Assembly (NCBI RefSeq): GCF_920984665.1
Contig: NZ_CAKLBP010000006.1
Span: 124,001 to 188,000 of the forward strand
Origin: Pedobacter sp. Leaf170
GTDB taxonomy: Bacteria > Bacteroidota > Bacteroidia > Sphingobacteriales > Sphingobacteriaceae
DNA length: 64,000 bases
Direction of reading: 5' to 3'
Of this stretch, positions 42,689-51,533 are shown one piece after another; positions within the stretch are counted from its first letter, which is position 1, and every line of letters begins with the position of its first letter. Made by a program: the position numbers and the translations under genes. The notes under the pieces were generated by a model, which saw only the letters and a program-made list of their open reading frames with translations, ran no database searches and was not told where the DNA came from.

Positions 42689-43483
42689 ATGAAACAATAT
42701 TTAGATTTAATGCAGCATGTGCTGGATACCGGCGCACAAAAACACGACCGTACAGGAACTGGAACCATTAGCGTTTTTGGCTACCAAATGCGTTTTAATT
42801 TGCAGGAAGGTTTTCCGATGGTTACCACAAAGAAATTGCATTTAAAATCTATTATTCATGAATTAATCTGGTTTTTAACCGGCGATACAAACATTAAATA
42901 CCTTAAAGATAACGGCGTTAGAATTTGGGATGAATGGGCAGATGAAGATGGAAACCTCGGTCCGGTTTATGGTTCGCAGTGGAGAAGCTGGCCAACACCA
43001 GATGGAAAACACATCGACCAGATTACAAACATCATCAACACGATAAAAAACAACCCAGATTCGCGTAGAATTATAGTATCTGCATGGAATGTGGCGGAAA
43101 TCGAAAATATGGCTTTGCCGCCCTGTCATGCATTTTTTCAGTTTTATGTAGCCGATGGCAAACTGAGTTGCCAACTATATCAACGCAGTGCTGATATTTT
43201 TCTTGGTGTGCCTTTTAATATTGCTTCTTACGCATTGTTAACGATGATGGTTGCGCAGGTTTGCGGTTTAGAAGCCGGAGATTTTGTACACACTTTAGGC
43301 GATGCACATTTATACAATAACCACATTGAGCAAGCGAATTTGCAACTAAGTCGTGAGCCAAAACCAATGCCAACAATGAAAATTAATCCTGATGTGAAAA
43401 GCATCTTCGACTTTAAGTTTGAAGATTTTACATTAGAGAATTACGAAGCGCATCCACATATTAAGGGTGTTGTGGCGGTTTAA
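42689..43483 (+). CDS. thyA: Thymidylate synthase (ThyA)
   Basis: A 264-residue protein, the standard length of bacterial ThyA. Motifs: DRTGTGT near the N terminus, [21 protein letters not shown], the active site [13 protein letters not shown] (catalytic Cys) and [20 protein letters not shown]. It methylates dUMP with methylene-tetrahydrofolate, producing dihydrofolate. folA, which recycles that dihydrofolate, is the next gene on the same strand, 208 bases away and separated by a long inverted repeat. Confidence 0.97.
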   Translation: MKQYLDLMQHVLDTGAQKHDRTGTGTISVFGYQMRFNLQEGFPMVTTKKLHLKSIIHELIWFLTGDTNIKYLKDNGVRIWDEWADEDGNLGPVYGSQWRSWPTPDGKHIDQITNIINTIKNNPDSRRIIVSAWNVAEIENMALPPCHAFFQFYVADGKLSCQLYQRSADIFLGVPFNIASYALLTMMVAQVCGLEAGDFVHTLGDAHLYNNHIEQANLQLSREPKPMPTMKINPDVKSIFDFKFEDFTLENYEAHPHIKGVVAV

Positions 43484-43543
43484 CCCCCCCATCCCCCTAA
43501 AGGGAGAGTGAAAAGCAATACGGAAATTAAGGCACACATAAAT

Positions 43544-43635
43544 AGATTGCTTCACTCCATCTCGCATACCCACGCTTCAGTTCGCAATGACGCCCCGATT
43601 GTCGTCATTGCGAGGAGGAACGACGAAGCAATCTC
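43544..43635. repeat. Inverted repeat of the GTCATTGCGAGG family (R2), copy 1
   Basis: Left arm AGATTGCTTC..GCAATGACG and right arm GTCATTGCGAGG..GAAGCAATCT, imperfect, between thyA and folA. A CCCCCC..CCCCCTAAAGGG stretch (43485-43505) precedes it. Confidence 0.75.
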
Positions 43636-43691
43636 ATTTTAAGTTAGCACTCTATCTTAAAATTTCTTACCCAATTTAAACCAGTGAACCA

Positions 43692-44198
43692 ATGACAATT
43701 GAACCAAAAACCCTTTCCATTGCCGTTGCTGTAGGCGAAAACTTTGCCATCGGCAAAAACAATCAACTTTTATGGCACATGCCTGCCGATTTAAAGTTTT
43801 TTAAACAAACTACATCCGGTCATACTGTTATTATGGGTCGCAAAACTTTTGATTCTGTTGGTAAACCTTTACCAAACCGCAGAAATATTGTAATTACCAG
43901 AGATGCTTCATTAAATATTGATGGCGTAGAAGTTGTAAATAGTTTAGATGAAGCTTTAGCAATAACTCAAACTGAAGAAAAACCAGTGTTCATTGTTGGT
44001 GGTGCGGAGATTTATCGTCAGGCTTTGCCAAAAACCGATACACTCTATTTAACTACCATACATCATAATTTTGATGCTGATACCTTTTTTCCTGAAATAA
44101 ATAGAAATGAATGGGAAACGGTAAGTTCTGACCCTCATAAAGCTGATGAAAAGAACAAATACGATTATACTTTTGAGGTTTTAAAAAGGAAGAAATAA
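43692..44198 (+). CDS. folA: Dihydrofolate reductase
   Basis: A 168-residue protein with SIAVAVGENFAIGKNNQLLWHMPADLKFFKQTTSGHTVIMGRKTFDSV at the N terminus, covering the substrate Asp-equivalent region (PADLKFF), the NADPH-binding MGRKTFDS and the later FIVGGAEIYRQAL. It reduces dihydrofolate to tetrahydrofolate, which is needed by the upstream thyA. The start MTIEPKTLS is the only reasonable one. A perfect 26-bp-armed inverted repeat begins eight bases after the stop and may act as terminator. Confidence 0.96.
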   Translation: MTIEPKTLSIAVAVGENFAIGKNNQLLWHMPADLKFFKQTTSGHTVIMGRKTFDSVGKPLPNRRNIVITRDASLNIDGVEVVNSLDEALAITQTEEKPVFIVGGAEIYRQALPKTDTLYLTTIHHNFDADTFFPEINRNEWETVSSDPHKADEKNKYDYTFEVLKRKK

Positions 44199-44206
44199 TC
44201 GACAAT

Positions 44207-44267
44207 CGTCATTGCGAGGCACGAAGCAATCTTATTGAAAGAGATTGCTTCGTGCCTCGCAATGACG
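44207..44267. repeat. R2 inverted repeat, copy 2 (perfect 26-bp arms)
   Basis: CGTCATTGCGAGGCACGAAG continues to CAATCT, and after a 9-base loop the exact reverse complement follows. It begins eight bases past the folA stop, so it may also terminate transcription. Confidence 0.9.
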
Positions 44268-44298
44268 AAATCTGTATAAGCATACCAACTGCGCCACC

Positions 44299-44484
44299 TA
44301 AACCTGATAGAGTGGAAATACTTTTTTGTTGCACTATTGTCAATAAGCTGTCATGCTGAGGCACGAAGCATCTGCAACCGATGAAAGAGATTCCTCGTTC
44401 CTCGGAATGACAGAAGTTAAAAAAGATTGGAACGATAGCGGGGCCGAACCAAAGCCAAAAACTACTGCAATTGCTTTCCAAATA
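44299..44484 (+). repeat. R1 dispersed element, copy 8
   Basis: Head CTAAACCTGATAGAGTGGAA with ATACTTTTTT, tail AAAAAAGATTGGAACGATAG then CGGGGCC and TGCAATTGCTTTCC. An R2 copy forms its middle. Confidence 0.8.
44348..44413. repeat. R2 inverted repeat, copy 3
   Basis: CTGTCATGCTGAGGCACGAAG..CATCT and AGATTCCTCGTTCCTCGGAA..TGACAG form imperfect arms around CTGCAACCGATGAA. It is nearly identical to the copy at 56589 but lacks that copy's palindrome. Confidence 0.8.
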
Positions 44485-44609
44485 AATTTATCAATCAAAA
44501 TTTTCGGCAAAAACCTGTTTAACGTAACGATTGCATTGCGATAAATCCATGTTAGAAATTAATCTTAATAAATTATCAATTAAGGGGTTCTATAATTTAA
44601 AAATTTAAT

Positions 44610-44617
44610 TAGATTTG
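44610..44617 (+). promoter_or_regulatory. -7 box (TAGATTTG) of secDF
   Basis: A perfect TAnnTTTG match with a TTC 19 bases upstream at the -33 place; the implied leader is about 40 bases. Confidence 0.5.
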
Positions 44618-44663
44618 CCGACTTGTTAAAAAACAGCGAAAGACAAATTATTTTAAACAAACA

Positions 44664-47639
44664 ATGCAAGGAAAAGGTTTTATTAAGTTTATAGCGATAG
44701 TTTTAGCTATCGTTTGTGCGTATGCCCTTTCTTTTACACTGGTAGCATCTAGTGTAGAGAAAGACGCCAAAAACTATGCGAAAGGTGATTCGGCCAAAGA
44801 AAAGGCTTATTTAGATTCGATGAGTACTGAAAAAGTTTACCCTTTATTGGGCTTTACTTATCAGGATGTTAAATCGAAAGAGATTAATTTAGGTCTGGAT
44901 TTAAAAGGTGGTATGAACGTTACGATGGAGATATCGTTAGCGGAATTAGTTAAATCATTAGCAGATAACACAACTGATGCTAATTTTAACCAGGCATTAC
45001 AAAATGCGCAAACCCAATTAAACGCAGGTGGTAAAGATTACATCAAACTTTTTGTTAACGAGTTTGAAAAATTAAGCCCTGGTGTTAAACTTGCAGATTA
45101 TTTCTCAAATCAGGACAATGCTTCTCAGTTAAAGCCAAATGCTTCAAATTCTGAAGTTCAATCTTTTTTATCAAAAGAAGCTGAAAGCGCAATTGACCGT
45201 TCATTTACAATTTTACGTTCACGTATTGATGGTTTCGGTGTTGTTAGTCCGAACATGCAAAAACAACCTGGAACAAACCGCATTTTAATTGAAATGCCGG
45301 GTATTCAGGATAAAGAACGTGTTTATAAATTATTACAAGGTTCTGCTGAATTACAGTTTTGGCAAGTTTACCAGGTTCAGGAAGTTGTTTCTTTGCTTGA
45401 AAACATTAACAAAACTTTAGCTTCTACTTTAAAAGAAACAGCTCCGGTTGTTAACGATACTACTGCAGCACCTGCGGCAGGTAGCAAATTAGCAGGCTTA
45501 GAAAAAGCTGCAGATACCGCTAAAGGTGGTAAATTAGCTGGCTTAGCTAAAAAAGATTCAACAGCTGCTAAAGCAGAAATTGCAAAATCTAACCCATTAT
45601 TCTCAGTTTTAAGTATTCCTACTTATCAGGCAGAAAATGGTCAGCAATCTTTACGCCCCGGACCAATTGTTGGTTGGGTTGCACAAAAAGATACGGCTAA
45701 AGTAAATTCATATTTCAGATTATCAGAGGTTGCCGCTTCTATTCCTTCTTCGATGAAGTTTATGTGGAGCGTTAAGCCGATGGAAGGCTCTAAAGTTTTC
45801 GAACTTTATGCAATTAAAGTTACAAGTGCTGATGGTAAACCGGATTTAGGTGGTGAAGCAGTTAGTGATTCACGTAACGATTTTGACCAAAAAGGCAAGC
45901 CAGAAGTAACCATGTACATGACCAGCGAAGGTGCTGCGAAATGGAAAAAAATTACTGCTGAGGCTTCTGCTGATGCTCAGAATAAAAAATCTATTGCAAT
46001 TGTATTAGATAATCAGGTTTATTCTGCTCCAACGGTTCAAAACGAAATTCCAAATGGTGTTTCATCAATCTCTGGTAACTTTACACAAGAAGATACAAAA
46101 GATTTATCGAACATCTTAAAAGCTGGTAAACTTCCTGCTCCTGCCCGTATTGCAGGTAGCTTTATTGTTGGCCCAACTTTAGGTGCACAGGCTATTCACG
46201 ATGGTTTAATCTCTTTCGTAATTGCGTTTATCGTAATCTTAATCTTCATGGCGTTATATTATCACCGTGCTGGTTGGGTTGCAAACTTTGCGTTGTTAAT
46301 CAACTTATTCTTCATCATTGGTATTTTAGTATCATTAGGTGCTGTATTAACATTGCCTGGTATTGCCGGTATCGTTTTAACCATCGGTTTATCAGTTGAT
46401 GCGAATATCCTTATTTTTGAACGTGTACGTGAAGAACTTGCTCTAGGCAAAAACATCCCAACAGCAATTAAAGAAGGTTTTAAACATGCAATGCCATCAA
46501 TTTTAGATGCAAACATTACTGTATTTATCTTAGGTGCTATCCTTTATGCTTTCGGTAGCGGTCCGGTTCAAGGTTTCGCAACTACATTGTGTATCGGTAT
46601 CCTTTCTTCATTATTTGCAGCTGTAGCAATTTCAAGAGTAGTTTTCGATGCGATGTTAGATCGTAAGATGGAAATCAGCTTTGATAATAACTTTACTCGT
46701 AATGCATTCAAAAATTTAGCATTCAACTTCGTTGGTCGCCGTAAAATTTACTATATCATCTCGTCAATTATTATTCTGGCAGGTATTGGTATGTATTTTA
46801 AACATGGCGGTTTAAACTTAGGTGTAGATTTTAAAGGTGGTAGAACTTATTTGGTTCACTTTGATAAAACAGTTAACACTGAAGATTTGAAAAGCACTTT
46901 AGCACCTGTTTTCGGTAACGAAACACCAGAGGTTAAAACTGCAGGAGAAGATAGCCAGGTAAAAATTACCACTACTTTCCACATCGAAGATCAAGATCCT
47001 AAAACGGATAAAGTTGTAGAAGATGCTTTAAACAAAGGTTTGGCAGGTTCTAAATACGAAATTGTAAGCTCGCAAAAAGTTACGCCAATTATCGCCAGCG
47101 ATATAGTTAACGGCGCTTTCTACGCAGTTTTAATTTCATGTATCTTCATGTTTATCTACATCGTTGTACGTTTCAAAAAATGGCAATATGGTTTAGGTGC
47201 AGTACTTGCATTAGCACACGATGTTTTAATGGTATTATCTTTTTATACAATTTTAGATGGTCTTTTACCATTCTCATTAGAAATTGGACAAGATTTTATC
47301 GCAGCAATTTTAACGGTTATGGGTTACACTATGACGGAAACTGTTGTTGTGTTCGACCGTATTCGTGAGCGCTTAAAGGAATCAGGTAAAGAAGATTTAC
47401 ATGGTGAAGAGCGTAATCAGTTAATCAACTTCGCGTTAAACAGTACCTTAAGCCGTACAATTTTAACCTCGTTAACTGTATTTTTCGTGTTATTGGTAAT
47501 CTTTATTTTCGGTGGCGATAGCATCCGCGGATTCATCTTCGCATTGTTAATCGGTCGTATCATTGGTACGTACTCATCTTTATGTATCTCTACGCCTATC
47601 GTAATCGATTTGGGTAGCTCTGCAGAAAAAAGAAAATAA
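44664..47639 (+). CDS. secDF: Fused protein translocase subunit SecDF
   Basis: A 991-residue fusion. SecD half: an N-terminal helix, NLGLDLKGGMNVTMEI (D1), P1 periplasmic domain with SFTILRSRIDGFGVVSP, an Ala/Lys/Thr-rich insertion (~265-310), then a six-helix block ending SVDANILIFERVREEL. SecF half: from about residue 685, with LGVDFKGGRTYLVHF, and a second block ending YTMTETVVVFDRIRERL. It couples the proton-motive force to late steps of Sec export. Fusion is common in Bacteroidota. It has its own promoter and terminator; single gene. Confidence 0.97.
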   Translation: MQGKGFIKFIAIVLAIVCAYALSFTLVASSVEKDAKNYAKGDSAKEKAYLDSMSTEKVYPLLGFTYQDVKSKEINLGLDLKGGMNVTMEISLAELVKSLADNTTDANFNQALQNAQTQLNAGGKDYIKLFVNEFEKLSPGVKLADYFSNQDNASQLKPNASNSEVQSFLSKEAESAIDRSFTILRSRIDGFGVVSPNMQKQPGTNRILIEMPGIQDKERVYKLLQGSAELQFWQVYQVQEVVSLLENINKTLASTLKETAPVVNDTTAAPAAGSKLAGLEKAADTAKGGKLAGLAKKDSTAAKAEIAKSNPLFSVLSIPTYQAENGQQSLRPGPIVGWVAQKDTAKVNSYFRLSEVAASIPSSMKFMWSVKPMEGSKVFELYAIKVTSADGKPDLGGEAVSDSRNDFDQKGKPEVTMYMTSEGAAKWKKITAEASADAQNKKSIAIVLDNQVYSAPTVQNEIPNGVSSISGNFTQEDTKDLSNILKAGKLPAPARIAGSFIVGPTLGAQAIHDGLISFVIAFIVILIFMALYYHRAGWVANFALLINLFFIIGILVSLGAVLTLPGIAGIVLTIGLSVDANILIFERVREELALGKNIPTAIKEGFKHAMPSILDANITVFILGAILYAFGSGPVQGFATTLCIGILSSLFAAVAISRVVFDAMLDRKMEISFDNNFTRNAFKNLAFNFVGRRKIYYIISSIIILAGIGMYFKHGGLNLGVDFKGGRTYLVHFDKTVNTEDLKSTLAPVFGNETPEVKTAGEDSQVKITTTFHIEDQDPKTDKVVEDALNKGLAGSKYEIVSSQKVTPIIASDIVNGAFYAVLISCIFMFIYIVVRFKKWQYGLGAVLALAHDVLMVLSFYTILDGLLPFSLEIGQDFIAAILTVMGYTMTETVVVFDRIRERLKESGKEDLHGEERNQLINFALNSTLSRTILTSLTVFFVLLVIFIFGGDSIRGFIFALLIGRIIGTYSSLCISTPIVIDLGSSAEKRK

Positions 47640-47666
47640 GATTCTCTAAATCTTCAAAACATATCA

Positions 47667-47699
47667 AATGCCTCGATTTTTAATCGGGGCATTTTTTTT
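47667..47699 (+). terminator. Terminator after secDF
   Basis: AATGCCTCGATT / AATCGGGGCATT (one G-T pair) with a 3-base loop and eight Ts. Confidence 0.95.
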
Positions 47700-47736
47700 G
47701 CTATTGATAATTGAATTAACCAATAGTATTAATTTT

Positions 47737-47873
47737 TTGAAAAACAATTGCAGTGTTACATGGGTTACATCAGCCCTGCTGTACATTCCAATCTTTTTCA
47801 AACCTATAAGGTTTCAAAAACCTTAAAGGTTTAATCAAAAGTATTTCCATTGCCATCAGGTTTATTAAACTAA
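47737..47873 (-). repeat. R1 dispersed element, copy 9
   Basis: Minus strand: head AAACCTGATGGCAATGGAAA with TACTTTTG, a middle hairpin made of AAACCT..AGGTTT words, then GAAAAAGATTGGAATGTACA and AGCAGGGCTG, ending TGCAATTGTTTTTCAA. It occupies much of the 369-base gap between secDF and ndh. Confidence 0.75.
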
Positions 47874-48008
47874 ATTCATTGGTTAAAACTTAAAGAAAAC
47901 CCAAGGTCATATTAAAGTTATATTACTTTCAATAATTGCTGAAAATTCAATTTCTAAACCTTTTGGCTATCTTTTTGTTACATTCGCAACAGATAAAGCA
48001 ATAGAAAA

Positions 48009-49325
48009 ATGGATTTACAACTTCCAAAAAGCGAGTACCCAAGAGTAGTTATAGTTGGCGGTGGTTTCGGCGGAATTGAGCTGGCTAAACGATTAAAAAA
48101 CAAACCTTTTCAAGTAGTGATGTTAGATAAACACAACTACCATACCTTTCAACCATTACTTTACCAGGTTGCTACTGGCGGCTTGGAGGCAGATTCTATT
48201 GCTTTTCCACTTCGTAAAATATTTAAAGGACAAAAAAATCTAATTTTCAGGGTAACTAAAGTTACCGAAGTTAACGCAGCCGAAAATTGTTTACATACAG
48301 ATATTGGCAATATCGGTTACGATTATTTAGTCATTGCCACTGGTTCTACAAGTAATTTTTTTGGCAATAAAGAAATTGAGCAAAATTCAATGCCAATGAA
48401 ATCCATTCCTGAAGCATTGGATTTAAGAAGTTTAATTCTGCAAAATTTCGAGAAATCATTAATAGAAACGGATTTAACCAAAAAAAGCGCCTTACTAAAT
48501 TTCGTGGTTGTTGGTGGCGGACCAACAGGTGTAGAAACTGCCGGAGCAATTGCTGAACTTAAAAAGCACGTTATTCCTAACGATTATCCGGAAATGGATT
48601 TAAGTAAGGTTAATATTTTTCTGATTGAAAATTCACCAGAATTATTAGGGCCAATGTCGCCGCAGGCTCAACAAAAATCTAAAGAGTTTTTGCTAAAAAT
48701 GGGCGTTCAGGTGATGAACGAAACCCGCGTTTTAGGTTACGATGGACATACACTTTCTTTACAAGACAAATCCCCTATTTTAAGCTCAACAGTAATTTGG
48801 AGCGCAGGTGTAAAAGGACAGGTGCTTGCCGGATTAGATAAAGCCGAAATTGTTCGAGGCGGACGCTTAAAAACGGATACGCAAAGTTTAATTGTAGGCT
48901 ATCCTAATATTTATGCCATTGGTGATGTTGCAGCAATTATAGATGAAGAAACTCCTAACGGACATCCGGGAGTGGCGCCTGCTGCTATTCAACAAGGACA
49001 TCAGTTGGCTAAAAATTTAATCAATATTATAGAAAAAAAGCCACTAGAAAAGTTCAAATATTTCGATAAAGGCTCAATGGCTACCGTAGGTAGAAATAAA
49101 GCTGTTGTAGATATAGGCAAAATTCGTTTTCAAGGTGTTTTTGCCTGGTTTACCTGGATGTTTGTGCACTTAATGACATTGGTTGGTTTCAGAAACAAAA
49201 TTATAGTATTTGTAAACTGGGTTTGGAGTTATTTTAGCTACGATAGAGGCACCCGTTTAATTATCAGAACATTTGCTAAAGACCGTAGCATTGATTATCG
49301 TGAAGAAGTAAAAGAAGTTCATTAG
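48009..49325 (+). CDS. ndh: Type II NADH dehydrogenase (NDH-2)
   Basis: A 438-residue two-dinucleotide-binding flavoprotein. FAD site: VVIVGGGFGGIELAKRL (residues 13-30) and the later NIYAIGDVAA. NAD site: FVVVGGGPTGVETAGAIAEL (~160-180). HNYHTFQPLLYQVATGGLE is the conserved segment of NDH-2, and the C-terminal ~80 residues carry hydrophobic, membrane-associating helices (FAWFTWMFVHLMTLVGF). It transfers electrons from NADH to quinone without pumping protons, and could feed the cytochrome bd oxidase encoded at 57-59 kb. Confidence 0.92.
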   Translation: MDLQLPKSEYPRVVIVGGGFGGIELAKRLKNKPFQVVMLDKHNYHTFQPLLYQVATGGLEADSIAFPLRKIFKGQKNLIFRVTKVTEVNAAENCLHTDIGNIGYDYLVIATGSTSNFFGNKEIEQNSMPMKSIPEALDLRSLILQNFEKSLIETDLTKKSALLNFVVVGGGPTGVETAGAIAELKKHVIPNDYPEMDLSKVNIFLIENSPELLGPMSPQAQQKSKEFLLKMGVQVMNETRVLGYDGHTLSLQDKSPILSSTVIWSAGVKGQVLAGLDKAEIVRGGRLKTDTQSLIVGYPNIYAIGDVAAIIDEETPNGHPGVAPAAIQQGHQLAKNLINIIEKKPLEKFKYFDKGSMATVGRNKAVVDIGKIRFQGVFAWFTWMFVHLMTLVGFRNKIIVFVNWVWSYFSYDRGTRLIIRTFAKDRSIDYREEVKEVH

Positions 49326-49353
49326 TCATTGGTCATTGGTCATTGGTCATTTT
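49325..49353 (+). repeat. GTCATTGG stutter after ndh
   Basis: GTCATTGG is repeated about 3.5 times directly after the ndh stop, then decays to GTCATTTTTC. Confidence 0.75.
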
Positions 49354-49456
49354 TCAATTAGTCATTATTGTAAAATCGGGTTGTAAACTTCACTATCATT
49401 TATCTTCTTCTCTTTTGAGAAAAACTTTGCGCATTTTGCGTTCAAACCAAAATACT

Positions 49457-50317
49457 ATGAGCCAAAATCAGTATAAATTAGTCGAATGTCCTCGTGATGC
49501 CATGCAAGGATTGCATAATTTTGTTTCTACTGAATTAAAATCTGAATATTTGAATGTGTTGCTTCAGGTTGGTTTCGATACATTAGATTTTGGAAGTTTT
49601 GTATCGCCGAAAGCCATACCGCAAATGGCCGATACTGCTGAAGTTTTAGCAAACTTAGACTTAAGTAATACCTCAACCAAACTTTTAGCAATTGTAGCTA
49701 ATTTAAGAGGTGTAGAAGCCGCGGTTGAGCATGAACAGATAAATTATCTAGGTTTCCCTTTTTCTATCTCAGAAACATTTCAGCAACGCAACACTAACTC
49801 TAGCATTTCACAATCCTTAAGCACCGTTGAAGATATGCTATCGCTTTGCGATAAAAGCAATAAAACCGCTGTGGTTTATCTCTCCATGGGTTTTGGAAAT
49901 CCTTATGGTGATGAATGGAATTATGAAATTGTGGAACAGTGGGCGGATGTTTTGGTTGGTAAAGGCGTTAAAATTCTTTCTTTGGCTGATACGGTTGGAG
50001 TTTCTACACCTGAAAAGATTGAAAATATTTTACCAAAGCTGATATCAAGATTTAATCGTACAGAAATTGGTATTCATTTACATTCTACCTCTTCAGATAG
50101 ATTTGACAAAATTGAAGCTGCCTACAAAACAGGCGTTAAGAGAATAGATTCTGCTCTAAAAGGCTTTGGAGGTTGCCCGATGGCGGCTGATGATTTAACC
50201 GGAAACATCGCTACGGAGGATTTGATTAGCTTCATGAATTCAAAGGGAGAAAACCTCAGCCTTAATATGGATAAATGGAATGAGGCAATGATTTTATCTG
50301 GTAGGATATTTGGGTAA
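49457..50317 (+). CDS. Hydroxymethylglutaryl-CoA lyase-like (HMGL family) enzyme
   Basis: A 286-residue protein from ATG 49457 (MSQNQYKLVECPRDAMQG); the longer ORF runs through a repeat. It is a TIM barrel with ECPRDAMQG in place of the usual xxPRDGxQ metal/catalytic Arg-Asp segment, SLADTVGVSTP, HLHSTSSDRF (metal His pair HxH) and FGGCPMAADDLTGNIATEDL, equivalent to the GCPYAxGAxGN loop of HMG-CoA lyase with Cys kept. It probably cleaves HMG-CoA to acetoacetate and acetyl-CoA in leucine breakdown, though other HMGL-family reactions are possible. A word related to the one at 21780 precedes the gene. Confidence 0.82.
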   Translation: MSQNQYKLVECPRDAMQGLHNFVSTELKSEYLNVLLQVGFDTLDFGSFVSPKAIPQMADTAEVLANLDLSNTSTKLLAIVANLRGVEAAVEHEQINYLGFPFSISETFQQRNTNSSISQSLSTVEDMLSLCDKSNKTAVVYLSMGFGNPYGDEWNYEIVEQWADVLVGKGVKILSLADTVGVSTPEKIENILPKLISRFNRTEIGIHLHSTSSDRFDKIEAAYKTGVKRIDSALKGFGGCPMAADDLTGNIATEDLISFMNSKGENLSLNMDKWNEAMILSGRIFG

Positions 50318-50336
50318 TAATTTAGCTTTACACAAG

Positions 50337-50418
50337 CGTCATTGCGAGGTTTAAGTTGTTCCGATTAATCGGGAAAGCAATCTCTAATGATTAGATTGCC
50401 TCGTACCTCGCAATGACG
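50337..50418. repeat. R2 inverted repeat, copy 4, with a palindrome in one arm
   Basis: CGTCATTGCGAGG..AAAGCAATCTCT and AGATTGCCTCGTACCTCGCA..ATGACG pair, but the left arm is interrupted by TTCCGATTAATCGGGAA, the palindrome also found before thyA. Confidence 0.8.
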
Positions 50419-50505
50419 GAAAGTTCAAAATTAGACAACCCTATGGATAACAATCATTAAAAAAAATAAAATTTCCGTGACTTCCGTGTTTCCGTTGCAA
50501 AAAGC

Positions 50506-50928
50506 CTAAACCTTCTTTACCATTTTAAAATGCTGAATACCAGCTTCTTCAAATTGCTCCCCTACAGCAGAAAAACCAAACTTGGCATATAAACTCATCG
50601 CATCTAATTGCGAATTCAAGTAAATATAATGAGCATCATCAGGCAAATCTGATAAAGCCTCTGCAATCAAAGCTCTACCCACTCCCATTCCTCTAAATTC
50701 CTTTAGTACCGCAAATCGTTCCAATTTGTAGCCCAGGTCTGTTTTACGCCATCGGCAAGCCCCACAAGGCTGTCCATTATGCGAAGCTAAAAAATGAACA
50801 GACTCATCCTCATGCTCCCATTCCAGTTCTGGCGGACAATTCTGTTCGTCTACAAATACAACTTTTCGTATGGCAAATACTTTATCTAAATCTTCGGGAT
50901 GGTTGACTTTTTGAACTAGTAGACTCAT
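50506..50928 (-). CDS. GNAT-family N-acetyltransferase
   Basis: A 140-residue protein of the ElaA-like or YjcF-like GNAT type: EDLDKVFAIRKVVFVDEQNCPPELEWEHEDE at the N terminus, then LERFAVLKEFRGMGVGRALIAEAL, the acetyl-CoA pyrophosphate loop (R/Q-x-x-G-x-G/A as RGMGVG), and the C-terminal LYAKFGFSAVGEQFEEAGIQHFKM. The acceptor is unknown. Its ATG overlaps the stop of the upstream iron-permease-like gene by one base, so the two are coupled, though no functional link is obvious. Confidence 0.88.
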   Translation of the reverse strand: MSLLVQKVNHPEDLDKVFAIRKVVFVDEQNCPPELEWEHEDESVHFLASHNGQPCGACRWRKTDLGYKLERFAVLKEFRGMGVGRALIAEALSDLPDDAHYIYLNSQLDAMSLYAKFGFSAVGEQFEEAGIQHFKMVKKV

Positions 50929-51413
50929 TATTTATCGTTTTTAAAATGTTTATTCGTTTTAACCTTTAATTCATTTAGTGCTGTTGCCACATCAATTGAG
51001 TGTGAGCAGTGAATATCGGCCTCTTTTTTGGCAAGTTCTGCAATCGTAACATAAAATTTATGCAATTGGTCTAATTCATTTTCACTTAGATTTTCAATAT
51101 CAACCATACGATTACTTGCACCTTGCTGAGCAGCAATTAGTTCATTTAATTTCAATTGAATAGCTTTCCCATCTTTGTTCTGTGCTTTCTGGATTAGAAA
51201 AACCATTAGAAAAGTAATTATTGTTGTTCCGGTATTTATAACCAATTGCCAGGTCTCAGAATAATGAAATATTGGCCCAGTAACTGCCCAAATAATTACA
51301 ATGGCTGTGGCGGCAATAAATGCAAAAGAACTTCCCGTAAACTTAGTTGCAGCGTTAGCAAATTTTTCAAAAAAATTACTATTTTTTGGTTTCGACTTAG
51401 ATTTTGCCATCAC
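50928..51413 (-). CDS. Low-affinity iron permease family membrane protein
   Basis: A 161-residue protein with two transmembrane helices (about 29-50, FAFIAATAIVIIWAVTGPIF, and 57-75, VINTGTTIITFLMVFLIQ) flanked by FFEKFANAATKFTGS and QNKDGKAIQLKLNELI, the pattern of the bacterial low-affinity iron permease family (Fet4-related). The transport function is assumed from the family name only. The C-terminal ~60 residues are a charged cytoplasmic helix region. It forms a two-gene unit with the GNAT gene. Confidence 0.85.
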   Translation of the reverse strand: MMAKSKSKPKNSNFFEKFANAATKFTGSSFAFIAATAIVIIWAVTGPIFHYSETWQLVINTGTTIITFLMVFLIQKAQNKDGKAIQLKLNELIAAQQGASNRMVDIENLSENELDQLHKFYVTIAELAKKEADIHCSHSIDVATALNELKVKTNKHFKNDK

Positions 51414-51447
51414 ATCAAGGTTTGATTAAATATAAGCATAAAACAAA

Positions 51448-51485
51448 CAAAAGCGCCATTGGTTTTTAAACCAGTGGCGCTTTTG
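51448..51485 (-). terminator. Terminator after fbaA
   Basis: CAAAAGCGCCA / TGGCGCTTTTG plus an inner GGTTT/AAACC stem make a very strong hairpin with T-rich flanks on both strands; it lies about 50 bases downstream of fbaA. Confidence 0.9.
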
Positions 51486-51533
51486 TTTTTCAACTTAAAG
51501 GTTAAAATGTTGCAAGTTTACAACATTCAATTA

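Larger units (their letters stand above)
44199..44663. other. Intergenic region: two R2 inverted repeats and an R1 copy
   Basis: R2 copies (44207-44267 and 44348-44413), with the second lying inside an R1 copy (44299-44484), fill the gap. The secDF promoter follows. Short ORFs here are repeat-derived. Confidence 0.65.

Noticed and set aside
44353..44544. 63-residue ORF between folA and secDF
   Set aside because: It is entirely formed by the R2 and R1 repeats.
49343..49456. N-terminal extension of the HMGL-like protein
   Set aside because: The extra 38 codons run through the GTCATTGG stutter and a dispersed word; MSQNQYKLVECPRD at 49457 is the normal family start.
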